A DNA stretch of 64,000 bases from Jannaschia sp. GRR-S6-38. GTDB lineage: Bacteria > Pseudomonadota > Alphaproteobacteria > Rhodobacterales > Rhodobacteraceae. Within the stretch, counting starts at the first letter, position 1; each line of letters begins with the position of its first letter. Under the pieces are notes generated by a model. That model saw only the letters and a program-made list of their open reading frames with translations, was not told the origin of the DNA and made no database searches. Shown piece after piece: positions 18,757-25,592 of this stretch. The stretch spans positions 558,001-622,000 of the forward strand of contig NZ_CP122537.1 of NCBI RefSeq assembly GCF_029853695.1, read 5' to 3'. The translations under genes and the position numbers were made by a program.

Positions 18757-18890
18757 CGGCTGGCCCTCCTCGCTGCAGGATCTGACATGCAGGCCGCGAA
18801 GGTCAAAGCGGTTTCAATGCGCAGGGCGAAGCGCCACCAAACCGGTTTCGCTATGGAACGGGCGGGGCGATGGCGGGGCGGGCCGCCACG

Positions 18891-18924
18891 AAAAAACGGG
18901 CCGGATCACATGAAGATCGGCCCG
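18891..18924 (-). terminator. Rho-independent terminator of tRNA-His
   Basis: On the minus strand a GC-rich hairpin (arms GGGCCGATC and GATCCGGCCC, one bulge, 7-base loop) is followed directly by TTTTTT. It lies 17 bases after the encoded CCA end of tRNA-His and is the clearest intrinsic terminator in the window. Confidence 0.8.
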
Positions 18925-18941
18925 CAACGCATTGATTTCTA

Positions 18942-19018
18942 TGGTACCAGCGCCCCGGCTCGAACGGGGGACCTCCTGATCCACAATCAGGCGCTCTAAC
19001 CAACTGAGCTACGCCGGC
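18942..19018 (-). tRNA. tRNA-His (GUG)
   Basis: A 77-base tRNA with encoded CCA. The anticodon stem CCTGA/TCAGG encloses the loop TTGTGGA, anticodon GUG. D arm (GCTC/GAGC) and T arm (CCCCG/CGGGG with TTCGAGC) are complete. The acceptor stem is GCCGGCG with CGCTGGT, discriminator A73. The base before position 1 is T, so the G-1 typical of tRNA-His is not encoded, a state known in a large clade of Alphaproteobacteria. Confidence 0.97.
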
Positions 19019-19027
19019 ACGGGGCCG

Positions 19028-19056
19028 CATTTAGCGCCCGGTCGCGAAGGGCGCAA
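19028..19056 (-). promoter_or_regulatory. Promoter of tRNA-His
   Basis: Minus strand: TTGCGC, 17-base spacer, TAAATG, ending nine bases before the mature 5' end of the tRNA. The same -35 box and spacing occur before tRNA-Arg in this window, which strengthens both calls. Confidence 0.6.
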
Positions 19057-19068
19057 GGGGGCCGCGGC

Positions 19069-19551
19069 TCACAAGATCAGCGCCCAGTTCTGCTCGCGCG
19101 TGGGCCGGCCGAAAGCCTCCACCGGCGTCTCGTCCAGAAGCGCGAAGCCGTTCCGCGCATAGACCCGCCCCGCCGCGCGATGCGACTCGTGGGTCCAGAG
19201 GACCACGCGTTCCGCCCCCGTCGCCCGGGCATGGGCGATCAGACTGTCCAGAAGATGCTGCGCGAGCCCCGTACCGCGCCAGGCGGGCTCCACCAGGAAC
19301 ATGCGCAGCCGCGCGTCGCCGGGCGCCTCCCGCGCAGTGAAGACGCAGCCCTGCCGCGAACCCCCGGCATCCACCGCGATCCAGGCGCGATCCTGCGGGC
19401 CGCGCGTCTCGATGAACCGCGCGAGAAGGCCCAGCACCAGCGCCTCGAAGGCGATGTCGTAGCCCTCGTCGCGCCAGTAGAGCTCGGCATGGCGCTGGGC
19501 GACCCAGCCCGCGTCGCCCGGTTCGAGATCTCTGAGCGTGATGCCCTCCAT
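19069..19551 (-). CDS. GNAT family N-acetyltransferase
   Basis: A 160-residue acetyl-CoA-dependent acyltransferase. The acetyl-CoA loop (motif A) reads LRMFLVEPAWRGTGLAQHLL near residues 80-99 and the C-terminal motif B is HESHRAAGRVYARNGFALLDE near 125-145. The N-terminal part (DAGWVAQRHAELYWRDEGYD) is typical of the MarR-fused GNAT type, here without a MarR domain. The substrate is unknown. It is upstream of tRNA-His on the same strand and divergent from the DUF6324 gene. Confidence 0.85.
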   Translation of the reverse strand: MEGITLRDLEPGDAGWVAQRHAELYWRDEGYDIAFEALVLGLLARFIETRGPQDRAWIAVDAGGSRQGCVFTAREAPGDARLRMFLVEPAWRGTGLAQHLLDSLIAHARATGAERVVLWTHESHRAAGRVYARNGFALLDETPVEAFGRPTREQNWALIL

Positions 19552-19597
19552 GACCTCAGCCTTGCGCGAGGCCGGGACGCTCGTCTAGAGCCACGCC

Positions 19598-19789
19598 ATG
19601 GGTATCAACAGCGAATCCGACGCCGAAGCGAACCTGCAGATCGGCCCCACCGACCAGGGAATGGCCCGCATCTACGTGGAAAGCCGTGGCGCCGAGATCC
19701 CGATGGATTTCGAGCCCGACGAGGCGCTCGAGATCGCCGAAGAGATCCGCGCCGCCGCCGCCATGGCCGCGAAGATGGCGCGCGGATAG
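19598..19789 (+). CDS. Small DUF6324-like acidic protein
   Basis: A 63-residue acidic protein starting MGINSESDAEANLQIGPTDQG, with FEPDEALEIAEEIRAAAAMAA forming a likely C-terminal helix. It resembles a small protein conserved in Rhodobacteraceae that I know as DUF6324; its function is unknown. The assignment is from memory of the N-terminal pattern. It is divergent from the GNAT gene, with no membrane segment or cysteine. Confidence 0.7.
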   Translation: MGINSESDAEANLQIGPTDQGMARIYVESRGAEIPMDFEPDEALEIAEEIRAAAAMAAKMARG

Positions 19790-19883
19790 GAGCCCTCGCC
19801 CGGATCGGGCCGATGACTGCGCTGCGGCGCGCAGGCGACCCGTCCGCAGCAGGGAAGTCAATGGCTTGACTAGGATCGCGGGC

Positions 19884-20801
19884 ATGCCACTCATGCCCCG
19901 CATGCGAAGCGTCCATTCAGCCTTTCTTGCCGGATTGACCCTGTGTCTCGGCTCCCCCGCCTGGGCCGAACCGACGTGTCCCGTGCCGCCCGCGGTGGAA
20001 GCGCCGCCCGTGGACGACGTGAAGGACCTCCCCGCCTATCACTGGTCGCATGGGACATGGTTCCGGATGCCGCTCGGCTATCTGAACCCGCAGGGCCCGG
20101 CCGAGATGATCCCGATCCTGACCGACCCGAACCGCTTCGCGGAACTGCTCGCGGCCAATGCCGCCCGGACCGGCTACGTGGCCGAGACCGGTTGTTTCGA
20201 CCCCAGCGGATTGCCGGACTACAATCCGGGGCGGCCCTTCGCCTTCTGGTACCCGAGCGGCGACTACATTCCCTTCGACCTCGGAGGCCCGGCCGCGGTG
20301 ACGGACTGCCCGGACGGCGATTGTGATCCCACCGACCCGGAGGACCGCTTCTCGGTCTTTATAAGTACGGAATGGGGGCCCTTGCCCGGCCCCGATCCGA
20401 CGCCACGGTCAAGCCTCAGAATGCTGTTGGATTGGGCGGACCGCGCCCGTCGGGGCGAGCCGCAGCCCGGGGAAGACGCGAGTTTCCGGGAAAGCGCCTG
20501 GATCGAGCCGGTGAGCGGGACGGATGACTACGCGATTTTCGATGACGACGGCACGGTGATCACCTTCTTCCACTGCTTCCATCGGCGCATCGAACAGGGC
20601 CGGCCCGGCGCGTATTGCCGAGGCTGGTTCCATGATCGCGAGACGGGGCTCGTCGCCTTCGTCGTCATCCCATTCGAACTCGGCCAGCTCGGCACGGCGG
20701 AATACTGGCGCGGGCCGATCGGAATGATCCGCGAAAAGATCGCGGAATGGTCGGTGACATATCCGGAACAGGGGGCAACCGAAGATGCAACTGAACCATG
20801 A
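19884..20801 (+). CDS. Secreted protein of unknown function with C-terminal YCxxWF motif
   Basis: I do not recognise this 305-residue protein. It has a signal peptide (residues about 8-28, hydrophobic core AFLAGLTLCLG, cleavage near AWA-EP) and at least seven cysteines in the mature part, fitting a periplasmic location. The region after residue 215 (GTDDYAIFDDDGTVITFF, then GAYCRGWFHD) can be aligned with the end of the next gene's product. Three in-frame ATGs (19884, 19893, 19902) compete; AGGA eight bases before 19884 favours the first. Base composition is GC-rich like the rest of the window. Confidence 0.78.
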   Translation: MPLMPRMRSVHSAFLAGLTLCLGSPAWAEPTCPVPPAVEAPPVDDVKDLPAYHWSHGTWFRMPLGYLNPQGPAEMIPILTDPNRFAELLAANAARTGYVAETGCFDPSGLPDYNPGRPFAFWYPSGDYIPFDLGGPAAVTDCPDGDCDPTDPEDRFSVFISTEWGPLPGPDPTPRSSLRMLLDWADRARRGEPQPGEDASFRESAWIEPVSGTDDYAIFDDDGTVITFFHCFHRRIEQGRPGAYCRGWFHDRETGLVAFVVIPFELGQLGTAEYWRGPIGMIREKIAEWSVTYPEQGATEDATEP

Positions 20802-20896
20802 GCTGAAAGGACAAGCGAGGCAGCGTTCATCTCAGGCTTCGGCATGGAAACATTTGCTATGCCGCTATCGATGCGTAGAGAAGCGAGAAGACCAAA

Positions 20897-20925
20897 TTGA
20901 CATATTTCACTCACCCAAATGATGC
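20897..20925 (+). promoter_or_regulatory. Putative promoter of the AT-rich secreted-protein gene
   Basis: TTGACA, a perfect -35 box, 17-base spacer, then the weak -10 TGATGC, in an unusually AT-rich gap. The gene starts at 20944. It suggests transcription independent of the preceding paralogue. Confidence 0.45.
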
Positions 20926-20943
20926 TGAACAGGATACCGAAGA

Positions 20944-21672
20944 ATGACCGGCGACATGGCTAGTTTTCCGACGCTTTTCAAACTCGCGGCACTTGTAGTT
21001 CTTTATCCCCACATTCTTTTTGCTGACGACCGCTTGAGCGCTGATACTTCTGAAATGGAGGGAAAGTCGATTGGAATTATAGTGAACGCTTCCACTCTTT
21101 CTTCATGCTCTGATTGCCCAGAGACTATTCATTTCGTTCTTTCTGGACCGCTTCCGGTCCTCGATATCGGACAAAATGATCTTGGCGTATCGCTTCCGCA
21201 GTACGTAACGAGCGTCATTTTGTTTGCCGGAAAGTACAAGCCCGTCATCTGTTCGACCGATATGCGCAGGGGTTTTCTGGATTGGGTCGTGAACATCGTT
21301 GAAAAGACCCTTCCGTCAACGCGCTTGATCGAGCCTGTCCCTCGAGAATACCAAGGCTGCTTGAGCGTCATTGAGTCTGGGATCAGCGGTTCGGGTGACT
21401 ATTCGGCAATCGCAAGCGACGTTGGAATTATCGGCATCACCTATTGTTCTGAATTCCCGGCGGGGCAATACTGTACCGCGTGGTTCTCCGACGAATCGGG
21501 TACCCATAAGATCCTCGCCTCGCCAATCCCGCAGCAATCGATCCACGAAGTTGTCCAGGACGCGGAAACGTTTGTGCGGATGATTCAGAGCCGGTATTCT
21601 GACATATCAGGCCAAGCGCGAGATTTCCCGGATTTCTCCTCACACGAAGATCCGATTATCGACCTAGACTAA
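20944..21672 (+). CDS. AT-rich secreted protein, distant paralogue of its upstream neighbour
   Basis: I do not recognise this 242-residue protein. A signal peptide covers about residues 8-27 (LFKLAALVVLYPHILFA-DD), and five or more cysteines follow. Its C-terminal third (GSGDYSAIASDVGIIGITYC, then GQYCTAWFSDESG, then IP and MI) lines up with the end of the preceding protein, so the two are probably diverged tandem copies. Its codons are far more AT-rich than anything else here, which suggests a foreign origin or relaxed selection. AGGA lies nine bases before the ATG. Confidence 0.75.
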   Translation: MTGDMASFPTLFKLAALVVLYPHILFADDRLSADTSEMEGKSIGIIVNASTLSSCSDCPETIHFVLSGPLPVLDIGQNDLGVSLPQYVTSVILFAGKYKPVICSTDMRRGFLDWVVNIVEKTLPSTRLIEPVPREYQGCLSVIESGISGSGDYSAIASDVGIIGITYCSEFPAGQYCTAWFSDESGTHKILASPIPQQSIHEVVQDAETFVRMIQSRYSDISGQARDFPDFSSHEDPIIDLD

Positions 21673-21790
21673 GCGATCTATCAGTCACAATTCTTGCGAC
21701 AACACTAGCGACGGCCACCGCACGTCTTTATCACTGGATTTGCTCGGAGCATACCAACCTCTTGCCAAAGCGGGTGACACGTATGCACCA

Positions 21791-21847
21791 GTCCTAGTCC
21801 CCGCATATCGGGTCGCGCGGCCCGAGCAGCCGACCCGCCGCGCAGCG
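21791..21847. repeat. Relic copy of the mmcB 3' end
   Basis: This 57-base stretch matches 21921-21977, the 3' end of mmcB, at exactly 130 bases offset with only about eight or so mismatches over most of its length and no gaps. It lies just beyond the mmcB stop on the minus strand, so it reads as a decayed tandem duplication of the C-terminal codons. The remaining intergenic sequence 21673-21790 shows nothing I can name. Confidence 0.8.
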
Positions 21848-21917
21848 AATTTCGCCCACGGCCGCATCCATCACGGCAATCCGGATCGGCTTGCAGATCA
21901 CGGCCGCGCGTGGCGGC

Positions 21918-22373
21918 TCAGCCCTCGTCCCCGCACATCGGGTCGCGAAGCCCGTGCAGCCGGCCCGCCGCGCAGCGCGCGAAGCGCAGGGTCAGGGCCT
22001 TGCGCCGCGCCGCGGCCATCGGGCGCATCTCGGGCATGCGCAGGATCTCGGCTCCGAAGCCGTCGGCGAGGATCAGGCCGCTGCCCTCGGGCAGCAGGTC
22101 CACCGGGAAATCGGCATCGACGGCCCAGAAGAAACGCTCCGACCATTCCAGGTAGCCTTCCCATTTCAGGTCCGAGGTGAAGTCGGCGCGGCTGGACTTG
22201 CACTCGACCACCCAGATCTCGCCCTTCGGCCCCAGCGCCATCACGTCGAGCCGCTTGCCGCGCTCAGGCGTGAACTCCTCCATGCACATGAAGTCATGCG
22301 CACGCAGATGCCGCGCCACGCCGCGCGCCAGAAGCTGGCCGGGCATCAGCATTCGGGTCGTCTCGGGTTGCAT
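21918..22373 (-). CDS. mmcB: MmcB-type DNA repair nuclease-fold protein
   Basis: A 151-residue protein matching the MmcB family, reported as an SOS-regulated mitomycin C resistance factor in Caulobacter. The core is PD-(D/E)XK-like: Asp43 in KRLDVMALG, then Glu57-x-Lys59 in VVECKSS, followed by KWEGYLEWSERFFWAVD. This suggests a DNA endonuclease fold. I choose the ATG at 22373; a near-consensus LexA box lies 12-26 bases upstream, which both supports SOS control and argues against a longer start. Its last codons are duplicated downstream. Confidence 0.88.
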   Translation of the reverse strand: MQPETTRMLMPGQLLARGVARHLRAHDFMCMEEFTPERGKRLDVMALGPKGEIWVVECKSSRADFTSDLKWEGYLEWSERFFWAVDADFPVDLLPEGSGLILADGFGAEILRMPEMRPMAAARRKALTLRFARCAAGRLHGLRDPMCGDEG

Positions 22374-22384
22374 GCCCGATAAGT

Positions 22385-22399
22385 GAACGAAGGGTGAAT
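22385..22399 (-). promoter_or_regulatory. LexA (SOS) box of mmcB
   Basis: Plus strand GAAC, seven bases, GAAT; minus strand ATTC-N7-GTTC. The alphaproteobacterial LexA consensus is GTTC-N7-GTTC, so seven of eight defined bases match. It lies 12 bases before the mmcB ATG, where bound LexA would block transcription or early elongation. Confidence 0.65.
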
Positions 22400-22490
22400 C
22401 GGTGTCCAGCCCCGATCGATCCTTGCCGCAGGCCCCGCGCGACCCTAGGTCTGCAACCGGCGGTGCTTCTGCGCTTCGCGTCACAACGGC

Positions 22491-22627
22491 AAAGTTCCGG
22501 TGGCCTTAAGCAATTCCGAGGGAGCTGGCTCTGTCATGGCCCTGGTCATGGTACCTGGCGCCCACCTGTATATACAGGTCCTCGGGAACGTTTTGCCCGA
22601 CGGTTGCCGCGGTTCACCGCCACCTTT
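22491..22627. other. Nested inverted repeats, possible structured RNA
   Basis: Between the hydrolase gene and mmcB lie several nested inverted repeats: GGTGGC (22499-22504) with GCCACC (22619-22624); TTCCGAGG (22514-22521) with CCTCGGGAA (22580-22588); and a perfect 16-base palindrome, ACCTGTAT-ATACAGGT (22564-22579). CATGG/TCATG and GCGG/CCGC pairs fill the rest. The order would allow one closed, branched fold of about 125 bases. It could be a small RNA, an untranslated leader of mmcB, or a mobile miniature element; no family is recognised. Confidence 0.4.
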
Positions 22628-22643
22628 CCCCCATCTCGACATC

Positions 22644-23360
22644 TCAGGCCGACCGGATCAGCCCGGCCAGCGCCTCGGGCGCCTCCATCGGGATCATGTG
22701 GCCCCGGCCCAGCCGGGCGGTGCGGGCGCCGGGCAGCCGCGTGGCGAGGCCCTCGGCGATGCCCGCGACGATCGCGGGCGGGTCGGTTCGGGTGACGAGC
22801 GTCACGGGCGGCGGACCGGCGGGCAGCCGCGCCAGCAGGTCGTGCGCGTCCTCGACGATGCCGGGGCCGGAGGCCGCGATCAGGTCGATGCGGTCGCGGA
22901 TATAGCCGCGCTGCCGCTCGGGCATCGCGTCCCAATCCGGGCCGCCGCCCCACATGCCGGTGAAGGCGCGCGCCGCGCCGTCGCAGTCGCCCGCCGCCAT
23001 AGCCGCCGCGTAGGGCGCGTTCGCCGCGCGTTGGGCTTGGCGCAGGTCGGGCGGGGCGGCGGCGAACATCACCGGCTCGACCAGCACGAGGCTGCGCACG
23101 CGCTCGGGGCGTTCCACCAGGATCCGCAGCGCGAGGCAGCCGCCGTAGCTGTGCCCCAGGATGTCGAGCGCGCCCGGCGGCGCGGCCGCCAAGGCAAGCT
23201 CCAGCGCCTGGTCCATGAAGTGGCCGCCGTCCCAGTCGGGCGCGCGGCCGTGGCCCGGCAGGTCGGGACAGACCAGCCGCGCCTCGGGCAGCGCGGCTTG
23301 GACCCCGCGCCAGGCCGCTCCGGCGGCCAGCATGCAATGCAGCGCGAGAACGTCCCTCAC
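22644..23360 (-). CDS. Alpha/beta hydrolase
   Basis: A 238-residue alpha/beta-hydrolase-fold enzyme. The nucleophile elbow is GHSYGG near residue 77, the oxyanion and early region is VCPDLPGHGRAPDW near 32-45, an acid residue lies in LVTRTDPP, and the catalytic His is in GRGHMIPMEAPEAL near the C-terminus. The start is GTG at 23360, overlapping the isomerase stop as GTGA. Paired with a 2-hydroxychromene-2-carboxylate isomerase-like gene, it may act on a ring-cleavage product, but this is inference. Confidence 0.83.
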   Translation of the reverse strand: MRDVLALHCMLAAGAAWRGVQAALPEARLVCPDLPGHGRAPDWDGGHFMDQALELALAAAPPGALDILGHSYGGCLALRILVERPERVRSLVLVEPVMFAAAPPDLRQAQRAANAPYAAAMAAGDCDGAARAFTGMWGGGPDWDAMPERQRGYIRDRIDLIAASGPGIVEDAHDLLARLPAGPPPVTLVTRTDPPAIVAGIAEGLATRLPGARTARLGRGHMIPMEAPEALAGLIRSA

Positions 23361-23953
23361 CCGCGGCGGCCCAGCCACCAGTCGAGGTCCTCCAGCCGGT
23401 CCTGCCCCCAGAAGCGCTGGTCGTCGGCGGTGATGTAGAAGGGCGCGCCGAAGACCCCGGCGGCGACGGCCTGCTCGAGATTGCGGGCATAGGTCTCTGC
23501 GCCGGCCATCATGCCGCTGTTGACGAGGCCGCGCGCGAAGCCCGCGGCCTCGAGGCAGTCGCCGATCACCGCGTCCTCGGCGATGTCGCGCTCCTCGGCC
23601 CAGCAGGCGCGGGTCAGCCCGGACACCAGCGCGCCCATGTCGCCCGCGCCGTCGGCGGCGGCCGCGATGATCGCATAGCTCGATGGCGCGGGGTTGGTCG
23701 GCCAATGCGCGGGCTTCACGTTGATCGGCAGGCCCAGCCGCTCCGCCCGGCGGGCGAGATCCTGCAGCCGGTAGGCTTGCCGGTTCGGATGCCGCTCGGC
23801 CGGCGGCGTGCCCCCGGTGCGCGCAAACAGTCCGACCACGTCGAGCGGCTTGTAGGCGATCGTGGCGCCGCGGCGCGCGGCAATCTCCTCGAGCGCGGTG
23901 CCGGCGAGATAGGTGTAGGGCGAGATGGTCGAGAAATAGTAGTCGATCTGCAT
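23357..23953 (-). CDS. 2-hydroxychromene-2-carboxylate isomerase-like (DsbA/kappa-GST fold)
   Basis: A 198-residue protein of the DsbA-like kappa-GST family. It starts [18 protein letters not shown], where Ser replaces the redox Cys as in HCCA isomerases, and ends with the [22 protein letters not shown] block typical of the family. Biochemically known members isomerise 2-hydroxychromene-2-carboxylate in naphthalene breakdown using glutathione, but no other naphthalene genes are present, so the actual substrate is open. It is translationally coupled to the hydrolase gene downstream. Confidence 0.87.
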   Translation of the reverse strand: MQIDYYFSTISPYTYLAGTALEEIAARRGATIAYKPLDVVGLFARTGGTPPAERHPNRQAYRLQDLARRAERLGLPINVKPAHWPTNPAPSSYAIIAAAADGAGDMGALVSGLTRACWAEERDIAEDAVIGDCLEAAGFARGLVNSGMMAGAETYARNLEQAVAAGVFGAPFYITADDQRFWGQDRLEDLDWWLGRRG

Positions 23954-24207
23954 GGGGTGGCCTTTCGGGTGCGGCGGTCCCGGCAGAGGCTAGCCCACGG
24001 GCCCGCGAGCGCAATCGCCCGCGGACCGATATCGCCGCCCGACGCATTCGGTCCCGCCCCGGGGCGCGCCGCCCCGGGGCCAGCCCGCGTCCCCGGGGCG
24101 ACTGCGGGGCAACGGCGCAGCCGGGCGCGGGGCCACGCGGGTTTGCCGGGGCCCCGGCGGATGCTAGGCGGGCCGCACCCGTACAGCCCTCGATTCGGAA
24201 CCCGCCC

Positions 24208-25227
24208 ATGCCCAGCCCCGACCCGAAGATCATCTCCGGCAACGCCAACCGTCCGCTCGCCAAGGCCATCGCCCGGCGGATGTCGATGCATCGCGGGGTC
24301 CAGGTCGGGCTGGTCGACGCCCGGGTCGAACGGTTCAACGACCAGGAAATCTTCGTCGAGGTGTTCGAGAACGTCCGCGGCGAGGACATGTTCATCGTCC
24401 AATCGACCTCGAACCCCGCCAATGACAACCTGATGGAGCTGCTAATCATCACCGATGCGCTGCGCCGCTCCTCGGCCAGCCGCATCACCGCGGTGATCCC
24501 CTACTTCGGCTACGCCCGGCAGGACCGTCGCTCGAAGGCGCGCACGCCGATCTCGGCCAAGCTGGTGGCCAACCTGATCGCCGGGTCGGGGGTCGAGCGG
24601 GTGCTGACGATGGATCTGCACGCCGCACAGATCCAGGGCTTCTTCGACATTCCGGTCGACAACCTCTACGCGAGCCCGATCTTCGCGCTCGACATTATGC
24701 ACCATTTCAAGACCACCGAGGACGTGATGGTGGTCAGCCCCGACGTGGGCGGCGTGGCCCGCGCGCGCGAACTGGCGCAGCGCATCAACGCCCCGCTCTC
24801 GATCGTGGACAAGCGCCGCGAGAAGGCGGGCGAGGTCAGCGAGATGACCGTGATCGGGGACGTGACGGGCCAGCGCTGCATCATCGTCGACGACATCTGC
24901 GACACGGCCGGAACGCTGTGCAAGGCGGCCGACGTGCTGCTGGATGCCGGCGCGACCGAGGTCCACGCCTATATCACCCACGGCGTTCTGTCCGGCCCCG
25001 CGGTGGAGCGGATCACCAAGTCGAGCCTGAAGAGCCTGGTGGTGACCGACTCGATCGCGCAGCCCCAGCCGGTCCGCGACTGCGCCAATATCCGCGTGGT
25101 GCCGACCGCGCCGATGTTCACCCAGGCGATCCTGAACATCTGGAACGGCACCAGCGTGTCGAGCCTGTTCGACACCTCCACGCTGGAGCCGATCTACGAG
25201 CCGCTCTATCCCGGGCTGGACGTCTGA
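24208..25227 (+). CDS. prs: Ribose-phosphate pyrophosphokinase
   Basis: PRPP synthase makes phosphoribosyl pyrophosphate from ribose 5-phosphate and ATP, feeding purine, pyrimidine, His, Trp and NAD synthesis. The 339-residue protein has the catalytic flexible-loop region [20 protein letters not shown], the divalent-cation signature [19 protein letters not shown] near 133-151, and the PRPP-binding loop [13 protein letters not shown] near 227-239. Length is slightly above E. coli Prs. The 250 bases before it are GC-rich with repeated CCCCGGGG blocks (24055-24100), otherwise featureless. Confidence 0.97.
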   Translation: MPSPDPKIISGNANRPLAKAIARRMSMHRGVQVGLVDARVERFNDQEIFVEVFENVRGEDMFIVQSTSNPANDNLMELLIITDALRRSSASRITAVIPYFGYARQDRRSKARTPISAKLVANLIAGSGVERVLTMDLHAAQIQGFFDIPVDNLYASPIFALDIMHHFKTTEDVMVVSPDVGGVARARELAQRINAPLSIVDKRREKAGEVSEMTVIGDVTGQRCIIVDDICDTAGTLCKAADVLLDAGATEVHAYITHGVLSGPAVERITKSSLKSLVVTDSIAQPQPVRDCANIRVVPTAPMFTQAILNIWNGTSVSSLFDTSTLEPIYEPLYPGLDV

Positions 25228-25249
25228 CGCGGTGCGCCGGCGGCCGCGC

Positions 25250-25492
25250 TCAATCCCAGTAGATCAGGATCAGCACGATCGGCGTGACGAAGGCGAACCA
25301 CAGGCTGAACAGCATCGCCCAGTGGCCGCCGAAATGGTAAAGCTTCAGTCCCGACTTCTCGTCGTAGCCCTGCGGCGCCTGCTCCCCGAAGGCGCGGGCC
25401 TCGGCCGTCCGGGCCTCCAGCTCCGCGCGCGCTTCGCGATTGCGCTCGTGCAGATCGCGGCGGTGGAACTCGGTCATGTCATGGGCGCGCAT
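25250..25492 (-). CDS. Small single-span membrane protein
   Basis: An 80-residue protein I cannot assign. Residues 1-40 are highly charged and helix-prone (RRDLHERNREARAELEARTA), and residues 58-78 form one membrane helix (AMLFSLWFAFVTPIVLILIYW). AGGAG lies six bases before the ATG at 25492, which settles the start. It converges on prs 22 bases away and is divergent from the RNA methyltransferase gene. The layout is that of a small cytoplasm-facing membrane adaptor. Confidence 0.7.
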   Translation of the reverse strand: MRAHDMTEFHRRDLHERNREARAELEARTAEARAFGEQAPQGYDEKSGLKLYHFGGHWAMLFSLWFAFVTPIVLILIYWD

Positions 25493-25592
25493 CGGGGTCT
25501 CCTGTCTGTCTTGTCCGGCCGGATATCGGGCGCCGAGGGTCGGCGTGGATCCGGTGATGGGATGGAAAGGTAAAGCGCGCGTGCGGAAAACC

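Noticed and set aside
22564..22579. ACCTGTATATACAGGT as a lux box or an E. coli-type LexA site
   Set aside because: Lux boxes are 18-20 bases with longer spacing, and E. coli LexA needs CTG-N10-CAG, whereas this has CTG-N6-CAG. No luxI/luxR genes lie near. It is listed only as part of the nested repeat.
23357..23953. HCCA isomerase as proof of naphthalene degradation
   Set aside because: No ring dioxygenase or extradiol cleavage gene is in the window, and this family is widespread in bacteria that do not degrade naphthalene.
22644..24488. A minus-strand frame of 614 codons that seems to fuse prs antisense, isomerase and hydrolase
   Set aside because: Only the part from the GTG at 23360 carries alpha/beta-hydrolase motifs. 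The rest is an antisense or off-frame reading of prs and the isomerase.
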